Assembly (NCBI GenBank): GCA_963281255.1
Contig: OY725505.1
Span: 1,860,001-1,924,000, forward strand
Source of the DNA: Aphrocallistes beatrix
Lineage: Eukaryota > Porifera > Hexactinellida > Sceptrulophora > Aphrocallistidae
DNA length: 64,000 bases
Reading direction: 5' to 3'
Below are positions 55,745-64,000 of the stretch, in pieces. Made by a program: the position numbers and the translations under genes. The notes under the pieces are model-generated. The model saw nothing but the letters and a program-made list of their open reading frames with translations. It was not told where the DNA came from and did no database searches. Numbering within the stretch: the first letter of the stretch is position 1; each line of letters opens with the position of its first letter.

Positions 55745-55940
55745 GCATTAGTTCGAATTTCAATGTAGTCGTTAGTTCGAATCGAATTTGGGCATGTAGT
55801 CGTTAGTTCGAATCAACTTTGATAATGCAATCATTTGTTCGAATCGAATTCGGAATTAGCGTAAATTGAAGGATAATATTAGTTCGAATCAATTTTAAAT
55901 GTACTGTCATTAGTGCGAATAGATTCTCAATGTAGTACTG
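55745..55940 (+). repeat. Tandem array of about 35-bp units with AGTTCGAATC
   Basis: GTCGTTAGTTCGAATCGAAT recurs at about 55770 and 55800, followed by four or five degenerate units (TTTGTTCGAATCGAATTC, TTAGTTCGAATCAATTTT, TTAGTGCGAATAGATTCT). Confidence 0.75.
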
Positions 55941-56099
55941 TAATTGAGTGAAATTTGGACGAGATATTAATAAAGCTGAGGGAAAAGCAGCATTTTCTTG
56001 AGAGAATAGTAGAAATTGGAGTAAAATTTAACAATTGTATTAGATTAAATTCGTACCTCAAAAGTACGTTGTCTACTTCGGCGTTAGCAAAAAATAATA

Positions 56100-56590
56100 C
56101 GTTGGCCCATACCCTACTCTAATAATGCCTCACAGTAGACTGAAAATTATGGACTAGGGATGAAGTAGTAGCCGAATGGATTAATACACGATTAGCCTAA
56201 AATCGTTAACCATGCAGAATAGGCATTAAGAATGTATTACCAGCATATAGTATAAACATGGCATCAAAGTACATATATCCTTTGGAAAAATTTCGATTAG
56301 TCATTATATAATTGCGGACAGGTCATTCTAAGGAATTTTAGCGATTTTCTAAGCTGTTTTAACCCTATTTCTAAATGCTATTAAGGTGTGATTTTTGTGT
56401 AGAATCAAGATTAGTACGAGTTGATTTTAAAAATTTAGAATTTTTCAATGGAATGTTTTTACATCCCTGCGTTGCTATGGTAAAGCATTTTTGTCAGTTT
56501 GTGCCATTTCGTGCAAACTGTAGTAATTAGATCTTCAAATTTGGTCGTGTTTGATAGGCAATAGACTACTTCCTATTAAGGAAGATCAAA
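56100..56590 (+). mobile_element. ATAGCCTACT fold-back element, single arm
   Basis: CCATACCCTACTCTAATAAT to CTACTTCCTATTAAGG, close to the arm at 44927-45377. No second arm follows. Confidence 0.65.
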
Positions 56591-57497
56591 ACGTTGTTAT
56601 TCCGTTAGACATCACTTCTCTTTCTTCATCCTTTATCTGGTCTTGTCACACCATTCCTACGAAAGAGAAGAATTATTATACTTCACAACAACACAATTCT
56701 CTCACACATATCAATCCATTTGTCATCAACTATGATTAAAATTAATACTAGTAATTTAGTACGAGTTGAACCGGGATAAAACTGTTTTCGAAGAACTTGA
56801 GAGTTAGCAATTTGATGAAAGTTTTATGGATAATACAAGTAGTAACGCAGGCGATAACAGCAATATATGGATACATACGTGACCCCTGTCTAATAAATCT
56901 ATGATAATTTATTGAGAGCCCTTATCAGTTGTTAAATATGTTAGATTTTTTGTATAATAGAAAACTGCACACCCAGCCACGTTATTTAGGTACTCAATTT
57001 GTGAATTATTAAATACATTTCATTAAAATCCCTGCAAAGTATTCAAATATTCTTCAAGAGCTCTGACTACTGTTAATAATAAAGTTGTTTCAGCTCTAAA
57101 AAGACCTTCAGTGGGGATGCGGGCAGGCGTTATATCATGACCATTATCTCATTATTTTATAATATAATCAAGGCTGATAATTTGATATATAATTGGCTAC
57201 AAACATTCAATTCACGCATTGAAGTCTCAATAACCATCAATATATTTTGAAATGCTGGTATATCGACTCGATCTCGAGCAATAAACCCTTGCACCTGAAA
57301 TATAATGGGATACTGATCCCAAATGACATAATATATGCGGTAGCTGAATATAGATGCGGGCGAGGAGAAACACGGTCCTAATTAAAAGTCCAATACTAGG
57401 ATTATTGGAATGTTGTTTAATCGAAAAAAAAATTGAGATGATTGGATAATTCAAGTCGACGTTCACTATCCAAAATTTGACGATAAGAAATATTATA
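56591..57497. other. Stretch without a supported gene
   Basis: Short frames (56551-56739 plus, 57227-57538 minus) have no recognised motif. Confidence 0.35.
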
Positions 57498-57678
57498 CAG
57501 TCAGGGTCGCTTATTGTGAACCACCAAGGGACCAACAAATCTGTTCATTATATACTTTATATTAAGCGAACTTGATTCAATACAAATCCTATCTAAAAAA
57601 TGAAATTGGGACCAGGAGGTTAGTTCATAATAAACGAATGTTTATATTAAGCGGGTTCATAATAAGCGACCCTGACTA
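57498..57678. mobile_element. pogo-like MITE, GTTCATAGTAAGCG family, copy 2
   Basis: 181 bp, close match to 53789-53974; the right terminus has CTA in place of CTG. Confidence 0.82.
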
Positions 57679-57902
57679 TAGTTTGAACTAGATATCTGAC
57701 AATATAAGCCGAAATGATGTTTTATTCCGTTTTAATGGATCATTTTGTATTCGAGCCTGTTAGTAAATATAGGTTTCTGAAATAATTATCTTAATAAAAA
57801 AAAGTTATTGGACACATGAGCTATCCAGGCGTTTCGTAGGTCGAGCGTCGAGGTCGCTAAGCTAAGAAAGAATATCTGAAAATGAACTAACTAAGAACTT
57901 AT

Positions 57903-58358
57903 CTACCTTTTTTCGTTGTCAGTTATGCTCATAGTAGAGTAGGCAGATTCCATCAGCAATCGTTCAGTGTGGTCCAAAGATAGTCTCTTAGGCTTGGAAT
58001 TCCATTCAGAGAGATAGGAAGGGTAGTCGGGGAATATACTGGGTACTCAAGTTTCTTTAGAGCTATTCTATCCTGGAAACTGTAACAGTACGAAGCCCGT
58101 CATTGTAGGTAATGGTTCTCTCGATGTCATCTGGTTTGAAATAATGTATACATATCTAAACGGTGTAGAAGTGTAAATGTGACAATCAGTTAATACGTAC
58201 ACATAAATGATAGAAACTTACTCACATTAGCGTGTTTACTTCCTAGTCTTTCCGTGGGCGTGGAATTACCCTAAACGATTCTTTGGGAAATGAAAAGCAG
58301 AGGGATATTCTGCTCCACTTTTATAGTTGGACTTGCAGCCTGGAACAACACAGGACAT
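57903..58358 (-). pseudogene. THAP-domain gene 2, frameshifted
   Basis: Minus strand. An ATG at 58356-58358 opens MSCVVPGCKSNYKSGAEYPS and continues FHFPKN, giving the first Cys pair and FHFP of a THAP domain. A shift near 58275 is needed to read ESFRVIPRPRKD. An intron of about 66-70 bp (donor GTGAGTAAGT around 58225-58216; acceptor TTTAG at 58156) leads to ICIHYFKPDDIERTITYNDG, with the second Cys and the His. Another shift leads to VPSIFPDYPSYLSEWNSKPK and a TAG at 57903-57905. The domain is complete in order (C-x-C ... C-x2-H, AVPSIF-type end) but broken at least twice. Its closest relative in view is THAP gene 1, 3.4 kb away on the same strand. Confidence 0.75.
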
Positions 58359-58857
58359 GTCGTTCCGGAAGAGTAATAAAGATTGATGCTTATGTGGAGT
58401 GTTTCGGATCAACTTTGAGTCGTGTATAGGAAAAGACAGTGATTTGTAAAACTTCACAATAAGGTAGCAAATAAATATATAATTCATGTGGTTGATTTTA
58501 AAACAAAACAAGTAATTAGTATGTTAATATATAAGCAATATGGTTGCATAAAATTAGTTTAACCACAAATTCTCTATAGTGCCATCCTCGAACCAATTTG
58601 AAGAAAATCGATGCAGAATTAATGAAAAGGATCATTATATGATATACGAAGTTATATACCAGCATAATCCAACCATTTTCAGAAAAATTCTTTTAGCTCG
58701 TTTAACCAATCCATGGTCCAGAAAAAAAGGTCTGCGCCATTGCCTTAGTGTATTAGAATGCTATGGTTATGGCTATTTTCTTTCTCTGCTATATGGTTCC
58801 TTTTTACTTTTACGTTGTATTTGTTCTTGAATGTCAGCTCTCAACTGTTTCTATGCA
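58359..58857. other. AT-rich stretch, nothing recognised
   Basis: The plus-strand frame at 58579-58830 lacks recognisable motifs. Confidence 0.35.
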
Positions 58858-60230
58858 TATAAGGATGCGCCACGCAGCAAAGGGCACTGGGGAGGCGGGA
58901 TGCACCTACAAGGAAGTATCCGGCAAGCCAATTCCCTAAGAAGGGTCGGTGCTTTATTTGCGACTTGGACAGGCACTTTATGGCCCAATGCCCGGAACGG
59001 CACTGTGCGAAATGTGGCGAAAGAGGACACGAGGTCCGCTATTGCCCACATACACGAAGTCGAAGAGGGGTATTTCAGGCCACGACGCAGCATAGTGTTG
59101 TACATGAGATGGCGGTTGTGGTACCAGTTAAATGGAACGGCAAACCCATCAATGTAATGATGGACACGGGGGCGGATCCTTCGGTGGTGGACAGAGGCAC
59201 TGTACAAAAGATGAATATCCCTTACAGCACAAAGTACAGGCAAGTGTATGGGCTAGGGCGGACAGCGCTTGCGGTCTGGGTACGGCCTGCGTGGCGATAG
59301 ATGTGGGGGATGGTCGACCACTAGAACACGAAATCGAAATACTCGATACTAACAATAGGGTGGTTGTTATATTGGGGCAAAGGTTCATCGCGCGCTTCAA
59401 GAATACTACTTTCGATTGGGAAAACATGAGAGTTAGGCTAGGTGGTTGTTGGAAAACCTCTTTAGCTGCGGCACGCGGGGGATACGCGGCGACTAGAGCA
59501 GAAATTATGCAGACTGAGACGGGAAAGGAGGGAGATAGCTTGGAGGCCAGGTTCGATATAAACCCGAAACTATCACCGCGAGAAGAGACAGCCATACGCA
59601 AGGTGCTGTCGAGATGGAAAGACGTTTTCGCGGAGAACCCGAAGAGCCCGCGCGAAATTGGAACCGCGGAACACGTTATCACTATTCTGGATGAGCGGCC
59701 GACCAGAAGCCGGCCGTTGCGTGTTTCTCCGGAAATTGAGGCGGAAGTATCCAAGCAGATAGATGAAATGCTCGAGAATGGGATCATACGTCCCTCTTCT
59801 TCCTCTTGGGCGAGTCGAGTGATCTTAGTGAAGAAAAAGGACTGGACCCATCGATTTGCCGTAGATTACCGGGATCTCAACGATGTGACGATGCGAGATG
59901 CCTATCCGATGCCGGATCCCCGAGATGTTTTCGATCGTAGGGAAGGGGCAACTGTATTCTCTACACTGGATGGGGCATCCGCATACTGGAGCGTGCCTGT
60001 GAAGGAAAAGCATAGGGAGTTCACTGCGTTTGTTTCAACGCGCGGCCAGTTTGAATTCAATCGCATGCCTTTTGGATTGTCAAACTCACAGGCTACCTAT
60101 CAGCGAGCGGTAGACCAGACTTTACGAGGGTGTCCGAATGTACAGGCATTTGTTGATGACACATGTGTCCACTCGCCCAGTTTCGATACGCACCTGGAGC
60201 ATTTGGATGAGGCTCAGTTGGCTATTCTAA
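58858..60230 (+). pseudogene. Gypsy-like gag-pol fragment: zinc knuckles, protease, reverse transcriptase
   Basis: A GC-rich block with sharp edges. It opens in the C-terminal nucleocapsid with a basic stretch and two CCHC knuckles (CFICDLDRHFMAQC and CAKCGERGHEVRYC). The aspartic protease follows in the same frame (VMMDTGADPSVVD). A shift near 59250-59290 moves into the long frame that runs to 60577. It carries a retropepsin tail (VVVILGQRFI) and a reverse transcriptase with FAVDYRDLN, MPFGLSNSQATYQR and the catalytic FVDD box. The similarity ends at about 60225, just after the palm; RNase H and integrase are missing, as are LTRs. It is therefore a truncated Metaviridae-type copy. Its composition, unlike the older pol remnant at 3-5.4 kb, suggests a different and younger lineage. 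Confidence 0.88.
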
Positions 60231-60423
60231 AAATTGAGGATGAAGAATGTGAGGATTTGGCTTTTGAGTGTACTGATTGCTGTATTGACGGAAAAGATAT
60301 GCTACGTTGTATTTTAATGACTTCAATAACTGTTTACTCAACAACAAGGCCAAGAATATTACTTCTACCACCTCTTGTCCCAAAGATACTCAAAGGAAGA
60401 TACTTAAACTTACCTCTAATTAA

Positions 60424-60476
<53 letters not shown>

Positions 60477-60700
60477 CTATATATTTATGTAGTATTCCTT
60501 GTCCGTCAACTAAATTATGCCAGCAGTCAGTAATATCATTATTGTGGGGTAGAGGATGTATAATTACACGATATTAAATATATCAAAATGATATTGTGTT
60601 AAATTTCATTGTATTAAAAACTCTACTTTATCTTATCCCTGGTCTAAAGTAGTGAAATGGCCTGTATGTAGTAGGCTATGATCTATGGTCATTTTAATAA
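60231..60700. repeat. AT-rich stretch with a long (TA)n microsatellite
   Basis: About 24 TA pairs at 60426-60472. Near 60660-60690 is TGTAGTAGGCTATGATC, the inverse of the ATAGCCTACT fold-back end. Confidence 0.7.
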
Positions 60701-60739
60701 GATCCAAAGTTCTACAACATTACAAAAGCGAAATCTGAC

Positions 60740-62226
60740 TTGTCTAGTTTACAGAGGTATTCCAATGAAAATTGGAGTGAGTTATCTGGGTTGCAAGAGT
60801 ATTATCGTAATATAATTATAGGAAAGCAGATAAGAGGCTACATTCAATCACTCTCTCATGATCCTTTTATTATACACATGTATACAGAGGAGCAAATTAA
60901 TGTGTTAAAATTATTTCAAAATACAAGTGTAGTACTACACTTAGATGCTACTGGTTCAATTGTACGGAAGATATATATATCCCAGAAAAAGGTTTTTTAT
61001 TACGCTTTAACCGTTCGGCTTCCTGAATTTAGTACTAGTCCGATTCCACTTTATGAAATGATTAGTACCAGCCATTCTGCATGCAGAAATTACATATTTC
61101 TTGCATAAGTGGAGTCTAGAGTGTTGGGAGGTGAGCTTATTAATATAGGGCAGATTGAAATCGATCTTCGTTGGGCACTAATACACAGTGTGTGCAATGA
61201 TTTTCTTAAGTCGGATTTAGACATCTATTTAGACAAATGTTGAAATGCGGTAAAACATCCAGAGGGACGGGTAATTAGTCTTAAGGTTATTTTTCATTTA
61301 TGTTCAGCACATCTTATTCTTGGAACTAGTTTTAATCTAAATAAAAAATTCAAAATTAACAAGAATGTTCGAAAGTTAATTCTCCTACGGATTTGTCTAA
61401 AATAAACAATGTTTTTGATTCATTATGTTTTGTATTTTGTAGTTAGAAATAAAAAAACAAATTTTCATATTTCAAAATTAGAATCAATTATTTTTAACAA
61501 TAATCCTGAAATATCAGATTTTTCTGAGCCTGAGTGCATGGATGATATCCCGATCTCGGACAGCAAAGCAAATTCCACGCAGAAATCTCCATTCGTGAAA
61601 CATTTTGTTCGAATTTTGGAATGTTGTCAAGAGGAACTTAACGATGTAGACCATTTTAGCAATTCGTCTGAATCTAATCCGTGCTATAATCCAGAGATAA
61701 TTGAATATTTGCTGACATATTATCTATCTATTTTGCCTTTGTTAAATTAGATATTTTACATTCCAAGACGAATTTGAGACCCGTTGATTTCATCAGAAAT
61801 TTATATCCGAATATTGTCAATCGTTTGTCAGCATTTAAATTTGCTTTTCATCCAAGAGCTAGCAAATTATTTAATCGGCATAAACGGTCAAGAGACACCT
61901 CTGAAGAATATTGCAACGAGAAGTGGGATAGGAGGAAGAAGATTTTCTCAGGTTATCTACACCCTATATCATCAGTTAAAAATTATTTTCAGGGGTTGGA
62001 ACAGTCAAATGTATCTAAAAAATATCAATCTAAAAGTGTTCATAGGAAACGTCAGAAGCTATCAGAACTACGAAATAATCCTAAATCCTTAATTGTAAGT
62101 ATAGCCATTAGTGATCTGGTAGTCGGTAAGTCAATAATAACAGATTCTGATTTAGTTGAAATAAGTTCAATGCAATATTCCCTACCAGGGTTCCGACCTC
62201 CTGACATGGCTTGGCAGGTTAATTAA
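60740..62226 (+). pseudogene. Decayed DDE-type transposase of unassigned family
   Basis: The frame at 60740-61108 contains VVLHLDATGSIVRKI (Asp at residue 69) followed by FYYALTVRLPEFSTSPIPLY and EMISTSHS. The continuation lies in other frames: INIGQIEIDLRWALIHSVCN and HPEGRVISLKVIFHLCSAHL (a C-x2-H of the type near the second Asp of MULE-like catalytic cores). 61409-61750 gives SPFVKHFVRILECCQEEL and NPCYNPEIIEYLLTYYLSIL, and 61774-62226 the C-terminus, with many basic residues. The DATGS pattern is one I associate with transposon proteins of cnidarians and other invertebrates. I cannot place it in a named superfamily with confidence. Many stops and shifts. Confidence 0.5.
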
Positions 62227-62296
62227 TATGTGTAAATAATGGAATTTGACCTTCTCCAAAGAATTATATCCAAACAACGTACTTTTATAAGATGAC

Positions 62297-62973
62297 TTGA
62301 TGAAATGTGATCCAGATGCACTAGAAACAGTTCTTGGCGATGGAAATTGTTATTTTTCAACGCTTTCCTTTATTCTGACAGGTAGTAAAGACAATCATGC
62401 AAAGGTTAGGGCGTTGTTGGTTGAAAACATGTTAGCAGGCTTTCATTCAGGCGTACTGGGCGCGCCTAGAGGCGCGTATTTGATCCCATGGATCATAATT
62501 AGGCGTATGATTTAGGCGCGCGGCATACGCCTACTTAGGCGCGTCGCATAAAACATATATAAAAATGCAGAGTCTAGGCGCGTAGAAAAACGGCGGCGGC
62601 CATTTAGGCGTATGACTTCGGAAAGCTGGATGAAACCCTGCATGTTAGGTAAATTAAAATTTAATTGTGAAAGGTTTTTATCAACGAAATATGTATATCA
62701 ACAGAGTAATTTTAGAAATATGCAGGATTGGGTAAATAAAACAAGAATGAATAAAATCGGGAAATGGGCTAAAGATTTGGAAGTCTTTGCCACAGCTTAA
62801 TTGTTAAAAACAGATATTTGGTGTTTTTGGGACCATATGGAACTCGTTGGGCTGGATTTTCAGGGAAAGGATTGGATTTAGATACATTTTTTAAAAATCC
62901 GACTTCTAAAGGGATATATATTCAGAATTTAGGCTCTCACTACGAGCCCATATTGTCGGTTAAAAAGCGTTAA
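62297..62973 (+). pseudogene. OTU-type cysteine protease domain, interrupted
   Basis: OTU proteases cleave ubiquitin chains. VLGDGNCYFSTLSFILTGSK (about 62330-62390) holds the D-G-N-C catalytic box, with the nucleophile Cys in the FS/LS context usual for the family. The domain is cut at about 62449 by a GC-rich insertion and resumes at 62612 (WAKDLEVFATA, the usual WGxxxElxAxA block). After a frameshift near 62800 it ends with KGIYIQNLGSHYEPILSV, in which the His of SHYEP is the catalytic His. A stop follows at 62971-62973. OTU domains occur in several invertebrate transposons, and this one directly follows the DATG transposase-like gene on the same strand. Confidence 0.75.
62449..62608. mobile_element. 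GC-rich insertion with TAGGCGCG motifs inside the OTU gene
   Basis: About 160 bp in which TAGGCGCG, AGGCGTATGA and GGCGCGCC recur (at least eight GGCG cores), unlike anything else in the window. It begins AGGCGTACTGGGCGCGCC and ends TTTAGGCGTATGA. Probably a small MITE; target duplication not identified. Confidence 0.55.
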
Positions 62974-64000
62974 TTTCTATGCGAATGTGTATAATTTTCA
63001 TCAATAAAATAGTGTATTGAAAATTTTTAGTAGATAAATATTTTACCCAGCTAGTTAGTATTTGAGGTGTTCATATTTTTATTCAATAATTAACTAAAGA
63101 CATCTATATATGCAGCTACATTTCGTTATTCAATTCACATATACTTTCAATATGCCTCAATAAATACTAAATATTTTTATTTTACCTATAATATTTGTTG
63201 AGATTTTGAATATATTTCTTTTCCTTTTCTATTTAGTAGTTTTAAATTTATAAAAACCCTAGAGAAATAGAACAATAATTAAGAAAATCCGTGTTTATAG
63301 ATCGTCTATAAAACGCCATAGTAGCTAGCTAATACAAATTTATAGACCGTCAATAAAGCAAAGACAAACGGTCATTTAAACTGAGGTAATTTTATATGTG
63401 CATGACTTAGGAATACTTTAATACTTTTGTAAATTGAAATTAATTTCACCTGCTCACTTATGTTTATTTCTTTTTTCATTTTGCATTAATTGTTCATTAA
63501 TTTTTCCTGTTTGTTTAATTATTTCCTTTATTATTATTTTACTCTCCTACATTTGCCCTTTCCCTAAGTTGAATTGTTTCCATATTAGGTGCTGTCCATT
63601 TATTTTTATTTTACTCTCGTACCTATGTATGCAATTATTTTCTTGGTATTTGATGACTTCTTTTTAACCTCTTCATAGATATCTAAAATTAGTGTAAAAT
63701 ATAGCTGGATGAGCTGATAACGTTATATTCTGATCCAGTCCAGTAAACAAGTCATTGAAGCGAGAATTTGTGGTGGTAAATCTTGAGGGTCTAGACAAGT
63801 GAACATGATTTGATGCTGAGGGAATAAATTCTTTAAAGGGATTGGACATTTTGCTTACTGATATGTAATACATCAAGAATCTAATTCGCCTTTTCCCTTA
63901 CAAACCAAGCTGGACGGAATTGAGAAATCACATTATCCTTATCTGATTTAGTTAATTTGACATTTGCAGTATTCCCGCATTAAAATGATTTTCATGTTAA
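62974..64000. other. AT-rich stretch to the window end, nothing recognised
   Basis: A near repeat of TTTATAGA(T/C)CGTC(T/A)ATAAA occurs at about 63294 and 63338. The open frames at 63434-63667 and 63673-63876 have no supporting motif. Confidence 0.4.

Noticed and set aside
57227..57538. 103-codon minus-strand hydrophobic frame
   Set aside because: Overlaps the end of a MITE; hydrophobic content is expected from AT-rich codons, and there is no signal peptide or known domain.
58851..59243. 130-codon minus-strand frame
   Set aside because: Complement of the gag-protease coding strand; the plus strand has two clear CCHC knuckles and a DTGA site.
59149..59787. 212-codon minus-strand frame opposite the reverse transcriptase
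   Set aside because: Antisense shadow of a GC-rich coding region; no motif of its own.

Overview
This is a window of animal nuclear DNA, very AT-rich (roughly two thirds A+T by eye) and crowded with decayed transposable elements. The signs are long GT-AG introns, a bHLH-zipper gene of the animal Mondo/MLX family, RING and THAP zinc-finger genes, small introns of about 60-70 bp, and transposons of the Transib, mariner, DD37D maT-like, MULE, hAT, pogo-like, Gypsy and LINE groups. The species cannot be named from sequence alone; a divergent invertebrate fits best.

The backbone is one plus-strand gene. Four exons (2266-2501, 24177-24385, 33406-33872, 41064-41483) join with consistent splice phases (0, 2, 1, 0) into one open frame of 443 codons plus stop. 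It ends in a bHLH, a leucine zipper and the C-terminal dimerisation region typical of MLX/MondoA/ChREBP. Its 5' exons are not in view. Its introns (about 21.7, 9.0 and 7.2 kb) hold much of what else is here.

Layout. 1-540: decayed ORFs including a frameshifted RING finger. 540-2265: tandem repeats and one full copy of a repeat family called B here. 3-5.4 kb: broken minus-strand Gypsy-like pol. 7.8-9.8 kb: a 1937-bp TTAA-flanked non-coding transposon, with a near-identical second copy at 46.8-48.8 kb. 13.5-17.6 kb: pogo-like MITE and a Transib (RAG1-like) transposase remnant interrupted by a DD37D element. 18.7-22.8 kb: MULE and hAT remnants. 24.5-31.9 kb: two mariners, an unidentified decayed gene, a palindrome array, and a chain of TA-site insertions. 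32-40.4 kb: fold-back elements with long inverted repeats. After the Mondo-like gene (41.5-64 kb): a MITE carrying a 105-bp TTAA element, a second DD37D transposon, fold-back elements, a LINE reverse transcriptase piece, a HEEADTR-family gene remnant, two THAP genes, a GC-rich Gypsy-like gag-pol fragment, and a decayed transposon region with a DATG transposase-like domain and an OTU-protease domain.

Almost every transposon gene is interrupted by frameshifts or stops, so the region looks like a graveyard of once-active elements around one apparently intact transcription-factor gene. Non-autonomous elements share termini with relatives in the window (fold-backs share ends with the DD37D element; several TA-flanked MITE families have pogo-type ends), which suggests cross-mobilisation.
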